Positions 12,241-20,996 of a stretch of 34,118 bases of DNA are shown piece after piece. A model generated the notes under the pieces. It was not told the origin of the DNA, made no database searches, and saw nothing but the letters and a program-made list of their open reading frames with translations. This stretch comes from a virus, in the IMG/VR virus record IMGVR_UViG_3300025732_000145, positions 1 to 34,118 of that record; one strand, given 5' to 3'. Numbering within the stretch: the first letter of the stretch is position 1; each line of letters starts with the position of its first letter. The position numbers and the translations under genes are program-made.

Positions 12241-14280
12241 TTAAAATTTGTTTGTGTACTCGCCGCGCAGCGTTTCTACCGTTGCGGTAAGAATATCCAC
12301 TGCGCCAGTCGTTTGAACGTAAATTGCAAGCGATGTGGTTCGTGTGTTGATGATGCCAGCAGCAGGTACGTTGGTGAAGTTTCCACCATTGTGCTCTGTG
12401 ATCCACTCACCATAAATAGCGCATGGAACTTGCGAATTGATGGCTTTTGATTGGGCGTTCATGTAGATGGTGCCTTCAATCACATGAACATTATTTCCGG
12501 CAGTGAATGTCGTCGTTGCGCTGTCCAAGAACACGCTAGTAGAGGCAAAAGCACGGATTGTTCCGGCTGTTGCTTTAGCGACAATTCTGATTCTGTACAT
12601 GTCCAACTGTTCCATCATGTAACGCGGGACTTCAAGAATCTTTACGGTTGCAGCACCGGGTATGGCTACATTTCGGACTTCATTGTTGAATGGAAAAACC
12701 CAAGAACTAACTTCGTTGCTTTGACTGCAAGTAATTTTTGTTTGAGCAACGTCAGACTGATTTTCTTGACTTCCGTAGATTCCAAACAAGTTCAGTGCAT
12801 CAATTTTGTTGCCGTAAGACGACGAACTCAAGTTGATCAGATTTGAAGGAATCTGAGATAGCAGCAGATCGTTTTCGTAAATATACGGACGAGCGATGTG
12901 GCACTCTACAAAAGTGCCGTCAAACATCTTGTAGTTGTAACTTGGAGCAAAGTTTCCACCAATCGCATACAACTCTGGAGATTCAAACAAACACTGACCG
13001 AATGTGCTGCCAGCCTCCGCCCAAACAAGACCTCGTTCAGCACTCGATTGTGGGCTAACAAGCTCGTTGTAAAGCCCAGTCATCGGAGTGTTTCTCACAA
13101 CGGAGTTGTTGTACAACCTGATTGCAGTTACACCACCAAATATCGTGGTGATGGTGCTATACCCCATGTCGCACTTATTGAAAATAATCGGCGATGTTTT
13201 GCCAGTTGATGTGGCGCGATTGTCGTAATCGACGGGGTTAATACAACCGAGGAAGATGTTGCTGATGCCTACTTTACCAACACGACTATTGGTTGGCAGC
13301 GTAGTGGCCGATCCATCAAACAGAACCGCACAAGATGTGCCATAAGCACCAAGCAAGTAGAAATCAGAAACTGTTATTCCGTCAGGTGCTCCAACATCTG
13401 CCGTGCCATTTGCGTCATTCAGATCAAAATAAACAACAGAACGGCAAGAAGGGTTGTCACCATCTGCGTCAATGGCAGCAGAAATGTTTGTGACGCTGGA
13501 CATCATGATGTATCCACCGCGCACAACAACAAAGTACTCAAAATCCAGTGGGCCATTGTTACCTGGGCCAAACTTGTTGGAGCCAATGAAGAAATTTCTG
13601 ATGTGCATGTTGTTGATGTGGTGATTGACCACACCAGCACGACAATCCATCAAAAAGATGGCTCGGCCACCATTGAAGCAGTTGATCTTCGATCCATTGC
13701 CATCAATGATTTGTCCTTCGGTGACAGGAATGTATTTATTGTAATTGCCGACACTTGGTGTCACAAGATAAGCCTTGCCAGCACCATAAAGCACATGCTT
13801 TCCAGTGTTATGCGCCGCAATCAGTGCGTCTGTGTCATCAGTGATGCCATCACCAACAGCACCAAACTGCTCAGGAGTAATCCACTCTTCGCCAACATCT
13901 TGCAATGTGATTTGAACAGCGCCAGCTCCAACTTGAGTAAATGGAATATCGGCAGCCGTTAAATTGATGACGACGTTGCTGTAGCGTTCGGTTGCTGTTG
14001 GCGCGCTGTAGACCACGCTGCCATTTTTGTTCTGCACTTGGATGCTGTAGTTGCTGTTGACGTACAGGCGTGCAGGCGTGCCGCTGTTGACAGGGTAGCC
14101 TCCGCGCGTGCGGATCGGCTGTGCCGCAGGAATCGTCAGCGCCGCATCCCAGTAGACCGTGATGGGGTTGACGATGGGGGCCAGGTTGGCCACGCCGATC
14201 CAGATGTAGCCATCCTCAAGAGGCTGGCCATCGATGTCCGTGAAGATCGGGTAGGTTGGCTGAATGGAAAGTGCGCTCAT
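12241..14280 (-). CDS. Tailspike with P22-type head-binding domain and beta-helix body
   Basis: A 679-residue spike that binds and probably degrades surface polysaccharide. Residues 1-110 match the P22 tailspike head-binding domain: PLEDGYIWIGVANLAP, NPITVYWDAALTIPAAQPIR, and GYPVNSGTPARLYVNSNYSI. Then EQFGAVGDGITDDTDALIAA (about 138-157) opens a pectate-lyase-like right-handed beta-helix. The catalytic residues are not clear by eye. The head-binding part is GC-rich like the genome, whereas the body from about base 13980 is AT-rich: a mosaic joint just at the domain border. CAGGAG precedes the ATG, which overlaps the ejection gene stop by four bases. Confidence 0.88.
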   Translation of the reverse strand: MSALSIQPTYPIFTDIDGQPLEDGYIWIGVANLAPIVNPITVYWDAALTIPAAQPIRTRGGYPVNSGTPARLYVNSNYSIQVQNKNGSVVYSAPTATERYSNVVINLTAADIPFTQVGAGAVQITLQDVGEEWITPEQFGAVGDGITDDTDALIAAHNTGKHVLYGAGKAYLVTPSVGNYNKYIPVTEGQIIDGNGSKINCFNGGRAIFLMDCRAGVVNHHINNMHIRNFFIGSNKFGPGNNGPLDFEYFVVVRGGYIMMSSVTNISAAIDADGDNPSCRSVVYFDLNDANGTADVGAPDGITVSDFYLLGAYGTSCAVLFDGSATTLPTNSRVGKVGISNIFLGCINPVDYDNRATSTGKTSPIIFNKCDMGYSTITTIFGGVTAIRLYNNSVVRNTPMTGLYNELVSPQSSAERGLVWAEAGSTFGQCLFESPELYAIGGNFAPSYNYKMFDGTFVECHIARPYIYENDLLLSQIPSNLINLSSSSYGNKIDALNLFGIYGSQENQSDVAQTKITCSQSNEVSSWVFPFNNEVRNVAIPGAATVKILEVPRYMMEQLDMYRIRIVAKATAGTIRAFASTSVFLDSATTTFTAGNNVHVIEGTIYMNAQSKAINSQVPCAIYGEWITEHNGGNFTNVPAAGIINTRTTSLAIYVQTTGAVDILTATVETLRGEYTNKF

Positions 14281-17200
14281 TTTTGGTTCTCCTGGTCAAA
14301 TTGTCCTGCAGCTTGCATGGATTGCACAAGCCAGCGCTCGCGCCAGCTCAGCTCTCGTGGCATCTTGGCTGCGTCAGCAAAGCGCCGGAATGCGGCAGAA
14401 AGTGCCACGCTGCGAATCGTGGACTGGCTTGGGTTTGTCTTGGTCGCGCCTTCCACGGCCAGACGTTGGAACTCGGGTGATGCGATCAGCTCATCGGCAG
14501 CCTTGAGCACCTCGGGCTTGACGCCCTTGGACAGGGCTGCCGTCAGGCCTGACGCAATGCCTGCGCCAGGCAGGCCCACAGCCGTCGTGGCCGCCTCGGC
14601 CGGGATGCCGATGGCTGCACGCTTGGCCACGTTGAAAATGTTGGACAGCAGCGTGTCAGCGCCCTGCAGCTCCTGCTGTACGGCCTGGATGCGGCCGGTG
14701 GTGATGCGCTCGCGGGTGGCCTTGCGCACGTTGTTCGAGACCCTGTACAGGTCCGACAGCGCCTTCCTGGCCGGCTGCGGCAGGTTGTTCATCAGGGCCG
14801 CATAGGCCTGCTTGTTCTGCAGCAGACCTTCGTACCAGTTGGCGTAGGTGTTGAAGTTCAGCGCGCCGTTCTGGGTGGCCTTGCCGAATGCCGTGTTCAG
14901 GGCCGAGGCTGCCACCATCTGGCGCATGTCCTCTGGGATGGCCTGCAGCACTTTCACCAGCTTGTCGGCGTCGCCCTTAGACAGCGATGTGGTGGCCGTG
15001 GACAGCTTGGTGACCAGGCTCTGGTCCAGTTCGCGCCCGAACAACGAGACCATGTCGTCCTCGATGCCCTTGCGCATTGACACCAGGCTCTTGGCCAAGC
15101 GGTACTGCTCGCCTCGGCCAGCGGCCTCAGCAAGCGCGAACTGGTCGTCGTCGATCAGCGCATACAGGCGCTTGGCCAGGCCGGTGTCGGCGTCCTTGAA
15201 TGCACCCTGCTGGCGTGCTGCAGCGCCAATGTCGCGCCGCACGTCGTCGATCAGCGCATAGGTTGGCTGGCGCATTCCGATCACGTTGCCATCGGCGTCC
15301 TTGATCTCTTTGGGAGACAGCTTGCTGCGCACCGCCTTTTCCAGCGGGGACAGGTTCTTCGGTCCGTCCAGGTCCAGCGCACGCTGCTCGACAAAGGCCA
15401 GCACGTTGTCGGCTGGGCCGCGCGTCTGGGCCGGGATGTTCTGGCGCAGGTCGTCGTAGGCCGTGTTGGCTCTGCGCTCCAGGTTGGCCACCGTCTGCGA
15501 GAGGTTGGTGCGCACGGCCTGGTTCATGCGGCTAAGGTCGGTCATGCCGCCGATCTGAGTGATCAGGTCGTCTGCCTGCTTGCCCACGGCCTCCAGGCCT
15601 GTCAGCTCGGCTGCACGCGCCTGGCTGCCAGGGATCGACTTCACGGCCTGCGCCAGCTCGCGATAGGCCTGGTTCGAGGTCAAGTGGTCCGGCTGCAGGT
15701 AGCCTTCGATCTTGAGCCGGCGCGCGGCTTCCAAGACCTTTGGGTCGGGTGCAGCCTGGGTGGCCAGCACCTCAGTGGCTCGGCCAGCGCCCATGCCGCC
15801 ACCTGTGGCCGTCCTGGCAGTCTGCGCCAGCTCGGAGGTGGTCATCGGTGCGGCTGCGGCCGCAGCGGGGGCTGCAGGGGCTGCAGGGGCCATTGCCGTG
15901 CCCATCGAAGCGCCAGCAGTGGCTGGAGGTGCTGCCAGTGGCACTTCTGGGCCGACAGCGCCGGTCGGGGAAATCTCGCGCACAGTGCCGGTCGGAGGCA
16001 TGATTGGGGCAGCGACCTGCTCGCCTGCTGCAGGAGCTGCAGGAGGCACCTCTCCACCACGCACAGCGCGCACCATCTGAGGAATACGGGTCACGGCCTG
16101 GCCAGCACCTCCAAGTGCTCCGGCCAGCGCCACCTCGCCAGTGTCGAATCGGCCACCAGTGGCAGCCTGGCTGGCCTCGATGCCTGCCTGTGTGGCTGCA
16201 CCGCCAGCGATGGCACCAGGGATGGTGGTGGCACGTCCGGCAGGCGTGAATGCTGCTATCGCACCAGCAGCGCGCGGGATGTCGCTGACCTGGAAGCCAG
16301 GCTTGATGGCGTACATCTGGCCGTCGATGGACGACTGCAGCACAAAGTTGCCCTTCTCGTCCTGGCTGACTTTCACGCCAGGGAAGTTGGCCTGGATGAC
16401 CTGCACAGTCTCCTGCGGGTTGCTCATCAGAGTGCCCAGCGCTGACTTGAAGCTGGCCATGCTGAACGTGTTCAGCTCCGGCATGCTGGCCCAGTCAGGC
16501 AGTGTTTGTGTGGTCGGCGTGGTGCGCTCGGTGCCGGTGACGGCCTCACGAATTCCACCCAGCACGCCCATCGGCTCGGTCTTCTGGAGCTGGAAGCCAG
16601 TCGGCACACGCGCCATGCCATTTGCCACATCGCGCTCCAGCTCCATCATCTCGTCGCGCGTCATGCGCCCGGTGCGGTAGGCCTCCAGGACAGGCGCAGG
16701 CAGCTCGGGGATGGTTGGCCGTGCGCCTTGGGGCTGCTGCTGGCCACGCAGTGCAGCGCCGCGCGGCAGCATGATGTTGCCAGCCTTCACATCGGCCTCG
16801 AACTCGGACGCCTCTGCAGGCGTCATCTGGCCACTGTTGTAGGCCTCGAAGACGCGCGCAATCGCATCCTGCGGGACAGCAGCCATAGGGCTGGCAGCCA
16901 GAGCGCGTTGAAAGGTGCTGGTCGTGCCGCCCTCCGCAATGGTTGGTGCTGCTGGCGCAGCCTGTGGCGTTAGCTCGCGCACGCCCTGCGAGACGCGCTG
17001 CATGTATGCCTTGGTGCGTGGTCCCCAGTTCTTGGGATCGGTGCCGCCGTGGTATTCGGCAGCAGCCAGCACGATGTTGCCCTGGTTGCGGTCCAGCGAC
17101 TCCTTGAGCAGTAGGCCAGCAGCCTCTGCGGCCGTCTGTGGGTTCAGGTAGGCGTCGATGCCGTACTTGTCCAGCACCGCCTTGCGGGTGGCCGGGATGA

Positions 17201-17375
17201 TCTGGAATGGTGTGCGCGCGCCGGCCTCCGACACCTGGTCGGCGTTGGAGCGCTCGCCGCGCGTGAGCACCGAGACCAGCAAGCCACTTGGCAGCCCGAG
17301 CTTCTGCTCGGTGTTGGCTGCCAGGTCAGACCAGAACGGGTCTTTGTAGCTGGTGGGGACTTGTTGGGTCGCCAT
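14277..17375 (-). CDS. Internal virion (ejection) protein with N-terminal lytic transglycosylase domain
   Basis: A 1032-residue protein ejected with the DNA to open a path through the cell wall, in the slot of P22 gp16. Residues 30-130 form an SLT-type transglycosylase domain: VSVLTRGERSNADQ with probable catalytic Glu41, GARTPFQIIPATRKAV, and VLAAAEYHGG. A long Ala/Pro-rich linker (about 440-540) separates this from a helical C-terminal half. It has no clear ribosome site (GGACAGTAAAAC before the ATG), so it is probably translated by coupling to the gene that ends three bases upstream. The low-complexity middle could hold membrane-active helices such as AALGGAGQAV. Confidence 0.85.
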   Translation of the reverse strand: MATQQVPTSYKDPFWSDLAANTEQKLGLPSGLLVSVLTRGERSNADQVSEAGARTPFQIIPATRKAVLDKYGIDAYLNPQTAAEAAGLLLKESLDRNQGNIVLAAAEYHGGTDPKNWGPRTKAYMQRVSQGVRELTPQAAPAAPTIAEGGTTSTFQRALAASPMAAVPQDAIARVFEAYNSGQMTPAEASEFEADVKAGNIMLPRGAALRGQQQPQGARPTIPELPAPVLEAYRTGRMTRDEMMELERDVANGMARVPTGFQLQKTEPMGVLGGIREAVTGTERTTPTTQTLPDWASMPELNTFSMASFKSALGTLMSNPQETVQVIQANFPGVKVSQDEKGNFVLQSSIDGQMYAIKPGFQVSDIPRAAGAIAAFTPAGRATTIPGAIAGGAATQAGIEASQAATGGRFDTGEVALAGALGGAGQAVTRIPQMVRAVRGGEVPPAAPAAGEQVAAPIMPPTGTVREISPTGAVGPEVPLAAPPATAGASMGTAMAPAAPAAPAAAAAAPMTTSELAQTARTATGGGMGAGRATEVLATQAAPDPKVLEAARRLKIEGYLQPDHLTSNQAYRELAQAVKSIPGSQARAAELTGLEAVGKQADDLITQIGGMTDLSRMNQAVRTNLSQTVANLERRANTAYDDLRQNIPAQTRGPADNVLAFVEQRALDLDGPKNLSPLEKAVRSKLSPKEIKDADGNVIGMRQPTYALIDDVRRDIGAAARQQGAFKDADTGLAKRLYALIDDDQFALAEAAGRGEQYRLAKSLVSMRKGIEDDMVSLFGRELDQSLVTKLSTATTSLSKGDADKLVKVLQAIPEDMRQMVAASALNTAFGKATQNGALNFNTYANWYEGLLQNKQAYAALMNNLPQPARKALSDLYRVSNNVRKATRERITTGRIQAVQQELQGADTLLSNIFNVAKRAAIGIPAEAATTAVGLPGAGIASGLTAALSKGVKPEVLKAADELIASPEFQRLAVEGATKTNPSQSTIRSVALSAAFRRFADAAKMPRELSWRERWLVQSMQAAGQFDQENQK

Positions 17376-17378
17376 GTT

Positions 17379-18800
17379 TTACTGTCCAGCAGGAGGTTGA
17401 GCACCAGGCACAGCGCCTGTAGCTGGATTGGCCCAGCGCATGTATCCACGGCCAGACACCGCGCGGCCGGCCTGAGCTGCTGCCAGGTCTTGCGCGCGCT
17501 GGTCCATGAACTGGCGTGCGAAGTCCACATAAGTGGTGCCCTTTGGAACCTGGACGCCACCGATGTCGATGTCGCGGGTGGCGCGGCCGAGCGAGCCGAC
17601 CGAGTTCACCCATTCAGCCTTGGCGCTTTCAGCCACGGCCTCGTACTGGGCCATCTTGGCCATGCCGCGCAGGAACGATGCCACGGTCCTGGCGTCTGCG
17701 TTCTCAGGCGGGAAGCCCTTGAGCGCCAGCTCGATGTCGCGGTCGGTGGCAGGGCCAGGCGGCAGCGACTTGATGGCCTGGGTGTTGCGAAGCCTGACGT
17801 ATTCCTGACGAGTCTGCGTCCATGCGTCCTGGTTGCCAGTGGCGTTGCGAATCCAGGCATTGATGCCGCTGGCTGTGCCGTAGCCACCGCCTTGCTGCTC
17901 CAGGCGGCTGGCCAGGTCCAGCATGCGGCCTGCGGCCTGCTCTGAGCCGACTGCAGCCACCGCCGAGTCGTTGACGATCTTGGTGGCGCTGCCGTCGAGC
18001 TGAGTGCCCTTCTGGTTCAGCTCGAACAGCTTCAGCTCGACATCAGATTGCAGACGGTCGCGGTCCAGTTTCAGGCGGTTCTGATCGAGCACCAGTCGGC
18101 CAGCGCGATCTGCGATCTGGCTGTCAAGGTTGCGAATGTTGGCCGCCGTCTGCGTGTTCTCCAGCGCCAGTCGGGTCGGCGTGTTGGCTGTGATCAGCTC
18201 TTCCTTGGTCGCGCCAGCCTCACCAGCGCGAATCTCGGCCGGTGCCTTGAGCGCCTGGATGGATGATGTCAGAACCTTGTCGCCGCCAGGTACGCCAGCC
18301 AGCATGATGCCGATGGTCTTCTGTGCGCTCTGTGGGCTGACCTCGGCCATCTGTGCCCAGGTCTCGTAGGCCTTGGCCTGACCTTCGCGGCCGGCGTTGC
18401 GTTCGGCCGTTGCGCGTTCGCGCAGGAGCTGGATGCCGATCTGTGGCTGGTTGGCACTGAAGGCCGACATGACCTGGCCACCGAAGCGCAGTTCGTTCTC
18501 CTGGCGATCCTTGGACAGCGTGTCCCAGTTGGCGCGCATGCTGTCGGCTTCGGCCTTTGGCAGCAGCATGGCCACATTGGTGAAGTCGCGCGCGCTCGGA
18601 TTCGGGTTCTGCATCAGTGCAGAGACCTGCGTCTGCAGTTGCTGGCGACGTGCCAGCTCGGCTTCTTGCTGCTGGCGTTGAATTTCTTGCTGCTGGCGCT
18701 GTGCCGCCACGTCTGCGATGGTCGCGCCGATCTTGAAGCCGGACAGTGCGGCCTCGAATGGGCTTTGGACGTTCAGTTGGTAGTTGATTGGCTGGACCAT
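17379..18800 (-). CDS. Internal virion / DNA ejection protein, gp20-like position
   Basis: A 473-residue helical protein. Gln-rich coiled coil near the N-terminus (about 33-65, VAAQRQQQEIQRQQQEAEL) is followed by long helices and a Pro/Gly-rich end. No enzyme motif is seen. It lies between the S74 protein and the transglycosylase in the order expected for P22 gp7-gp20-gp16, so it is probably an ejection protein forming part of the periplasmic conduit. I use ATG at 18800 with AAGGTG five bases upstream; GTG at 18806 is an alternative. Confidence 0.75.
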   Translation of the reverse strand: MVQPINYQLNVQSPFEAALSGFKIGATIADVAAQRQQQEIQRQQQEAELARRQQLQTQVSALMQNPNPSARDFTNVAMLLPKAEADSMRANWDTLSKDRQENELRFGGQVMSAFSANQPQIGIQLLRERATAERNAGREGQAKAYETWAQMAEVSPQSAQKTIGIMLAGVPGGDKVLTSSIQALKAPAEIRAGEAGATKEELITANTPTRLALENTQTAANIRNLDSQIADRAGRLVLDQNRLKLDRDRLQSDVELKLFELNQKGTQLDGSATKIVNDSAVAAVGSEQAAGRMLDLASRLEQQGGGYGTASGINAWIRNATGNQDAWTQTRQEYVRLRNTQAIKSLPPGPATDRDIELALKGFPPENADARTVASFLRGMAKMAQYEAVAESAKAEWVNSVGSLGRATRDIDIGGVQVPKGTTYVDFARQFMDQRAQDLAAAQAGRAVSGRGYMRWANPATGAVPGAQPPAGQ

Positions 18801-18802
18801 AT

Positions 18803-19720
18803 TCACACCTTGCTGTAGTTCACGGTGAGATAGCCACCAGCTTCGCCGACTGCGTCAGGATAGACGCCCTGCACCTCCTGCGCCATCAGGCCGATCTGTC
18901 GGCCACCGCCCCAGATGTACTCGAACTCGTAGACGCCCAGGCCGTCCGGCCGGGTGCCGATCTTGGTGATGTTGCGCTTCAGGCGTCGATCGCTGAAGAT
19001 GCCACCGAATCCTGGCGTTCCGACCTTGGCACCATACTGCATGCCCAGGAACTGGGCTGGCAGGTTGAACAGCCCAGCCATTGCCTGGCCCTGCGCCAGC
19101 TCTGCGCCAGCTTGTGCAGCGCCTTGCTGGCCAAGCAGGCCGGCAATGTCTGCACCAGTGCGCAGACCTGCTGTGGCTGTGCCAGCAGCCGATGCCTGTC
19201 CAATCTGGGCCAGGTTTTGCGTGGTGGTCTGGCCAAGTGATGTCAGACCACCCAGGCGGCCGTATTGCCTCTCGATCTCCTGCTGCAGCATCTGTGGCCG
19301 GAACTGGGCCAGTGCTGCCTGGATATTGCCGCCGCGCAGGCCACCAGTAGCTGATGCGCGCTGCAGCAGCGCCTCCTCGCCCATTCGAACCTGAGACTGA
19401 AAGCCAGCACCTCTTTCAATACCAGAGATGGCCGCTTGCTGGGCCTCTGGGCCGCGCAAACCAAGCAGTGCCTGCTGCTGCTCAAGAGCCGGAGCGCCAG
19501 CCGCAGCATAAGGCTGCAGGCCAGTAATGGCCTCAGTGCCTGCTGTGACATAGGGCTTGAGAATCTCTCGGACAGCATCGAACTGACGACGCTGTTCTTC
19601 GATGCCAGCCTGGCTGGCTGCGACCTGTGCGCCAGCAGCATCGCTGGCAGCACTGCTTTGCATCATGCCGCCGATGAGCTGAGAGCCACCGACGACTAGG
19701 GCTGTTGTTGGATCAGGCAT
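18803..19720 (-). CDS. Ejection-type virion protein with C-terminal peptidase S74 (autocleavage) domain
   Basis: A 305-residue protein. Residues 1-240 are Ala/Gln/Gly-rich and helical, as in small ejection proteins (P22 gp7 position). Residues 243-305 are an intramolecular chaperone S74 domain: SDRRLKRNI with Ser243 and Lys248 five apart, the spacing of the Ser-Lys dyad of the K1F endosialidase chaperone, followed by YEFEYIWGGGRQIGLMAQEVQ. The segment is short compared with the chaperones of fibres. If active, it would trim the last 63 residues. The start has AAGGAG and overlaps the upstream gene by eight bases. Confidence 0.8.
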   Translation of the reverse strand: MPDPTTALVVGGSQLIGGMMQSSAASDAAGAQVAASQAGIEEQRRQFDAVREILKPYVTAGTEAITGLQPYAAAGAPALEQQQALLGLRGPEAQQAAISGIERGAGFQSQVRMGEEALLQRASATGGLRGGNIQAALAQFRPQMLQQEIERQYGRLGGLTSLGQTTTQNLAQIGQASAAGTATAGLRTGADIAGLLGQQGAAQAGAELAQGQAMAGLFNLPAQFLGMQYGAKVGTPGFGGIFSDRRLKRNITKIGTRPDGLGVYEFEYIWGGGRQIGLMAQEVQGVYPDAVGEAGGYLTVNYSKV

Positions 19721-20162
19721 GGCTGAACTCCTTCATGTAGTCTTCCAGCGTCTCGCCGTACAGCTCCATGACCTGCTGCGCAGCCTGCGTGGCGCGCTGC
19801 GTGCCGTGGCACACAGCCACAACCATCAGCACTACGTCATAGTAGCCTGCACGCCAGACGAATGAGCGTGCGTCGGCATTGCCTGCGCGCTCGGCCTGGT
19901 CGGAGGCCTGCCACTTGAGGATCATGGACGCCACGACTGGCGCAAGGGTATGAGAGTTGGCCTGCCAGAAGGTGTTCTGGCTCATTCCGACCAACGTGTT
20001 CCAGATGGTAGCGTTAAGGTCTTCGCGCTCGACTGGATCGCCATCGGCAACATCGTCAAAGACCTGAATGGCACCATATAGCATGAGCAGCCATTCGACG
20101 GCTGGCGCAGGAAGCGCAAGAGACCTTTGCAGGTTCTCCTTCAGCCAATCGATACCAGTCAT
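19713..20162 (-). CDS. Unknown virion-region protein, 149 aa
   Basis: A 149-residue protein: TGIDWLKENLQRSL at the start, a mostly helical body with Trp and Met (AVEWLLMLYGAIQVFDD, NTFWQANSHTLAPVVASM), ending in MELYGETLEDYMKEF. I recognise its type from the ejection-gene region of podoviruses but know no function. AGGAG lies before the ATG at 20162, and a promoter-like pair lies 55 bases upstream. The frame is open further upstream, but through that promoter. Confidence 0.7.
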   Translation of the reverse strand: MTGIDWLKENLQRSLALPAPAVEWLLMLYGAIQVFDDVADGDPVEREDLNATIWNTLVGMSQNTFWQANSHTLAPVVASMILKWQASDQAERAGNADARSFVWRAGYYDVVLMVVAVCHGTQRATQAAQQVMELYGETLEDYMKEFSHA

Positions 20163-20216
20163 GCGCAACTCCTGTTTAGGGTGAGCTGCTGGCGGCTCAA
20201 TCGGCTCAGCACCTTT

Positions 20217-20244
20217 ATTTTCCCACAATTTGCCATTTGGTCAA
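20217..20244 (-). promoter_or_regulatory. Candidate sigma-70 promoter in the late unit
   Basis: On the minus strand TTGACC (20244-20239) is followed after 16 bases by GAAAAT (20222-20217). It lies in one of the few gaps of the late unit, upstream of the ejection-protein genes. Two GAGCCG copies lie just downstream. The match is moderate, and activity is inferred. Confidence 0.35.
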
Positions 20245-20648
20245 TCCTCGTCATCTTCGCGCTCTTCCCAGGCTTGGCAGGCGCGCAGATCGTGGCAGAT
20301 GAAGTCGAACTTGTTGCAGTAGCCACGGAAACCGGCACCGACATCCCACTCGTTCCAGGGGATGCGGTCCATCTTGACCTGGGTCATGACCGAGTTGTCG
20401 TAATACTCGCAGTTGGAGCAGCGCCGACGACGTGCTTCTGCCTCGTCGCACTGCATGGCCTTTGCCAGTGCCATCCAGTAGGGCTTGTTCGCGCCTCGTT
20501 CGTTGCTGGGTTTTTCAGGGCCAAGCATCCAGTCATCGATGACCATCTGCGTGTTCTTCTTGTTCTCGGCCGCAGTGATGAACGGCTCTTCGATGGGCAG
20601 GCCACCGAAGCCGGCCACCATCACTTTGGGCATCTTTGCGTAGTCCAT
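20241..20648 (-). CDS. Unknown cysteine-containing virion-region protein, 135 aa
   Basis: A 135-residue protein. The C-terminal half carries five cysteines (RRRCSNCEYYD, GYCNKFDFICHDLRAC), a zinc-binding or similar pattern, and ends in an acidic tail. The N-terminal half contains DYAKMPKVMVAGFGG. AGGAG precedes the ATG. Similar proteins sit among the tail genes of other podoviruses, without known function. Confidence 0.7.
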   Translation of the reverse strand: MDYAKMPKVMVAGFGGLPIEEPFITAAENKKNTQMVIDDWMLGPEKPSNERGANKPYWMALAKAMQCDEAEARRRRCSNCEYYDNSVMTQVKMDRIPWNEWDVGAGFRGYCNKFDFICHDLRACQAWEEREDDED

Positions 20649-20660
20649 GTGGTTCTCCTA

Positions 20661-20996
20661 TCAGGTGATCTCGCGGCCGGAGATGCGCAGCGTCAGTGAC
20701 GTGGCATTGCTGGCGATGGTGCTGATGAATGCGCCAGGGTCCAGCTCTTGGCCGACTAGCTCTGGGCACAGGTAGGTCTCGCCAGGCACGACGGTGCGGT
20801 CGTCGATGATCAGATTGGCATTGCCAGCAGCACCACCGACTTGCACCAGGTTCACGCTGAACGTGCGGTTCACGGTGTCGGTGTTGGTGACGGTGGCCTT
20901 GTCGATCAGCGCCTTGGCGGCCGTGGCCGTGTATTGCGTGGTCTGGACTGCCTCCATCTGCTTGGGAGGGACGAGGGTTTTGACGGTGACGGTCAT
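20661..20996 (-). CDS. Small beta-rich virion protein, 111 aa
   Basis: A 111-residue protein of alternating strands (RTFSVNLVQVGGAAGNANL, TYLCPELVGQELDPGAFIS, TSLTLRISG), with the general look of a beta-sandwich head or tail protein. AAGGAG lies before the ATG, which abuts the upstream stop. No enzyme motif is visible. It may be a head decoration or tail component. Confidence 0.65.
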   Translation of the reverse strand: MTVTVKTLVPPKQMEAVQTTQYTATAAKALIDKATVTNTDTVNRTFSVNLVQVGGAAGNANLIIDDRTVVPGETYLCPELVGQELDPGAFISTIASNATSLTLRISGREIT

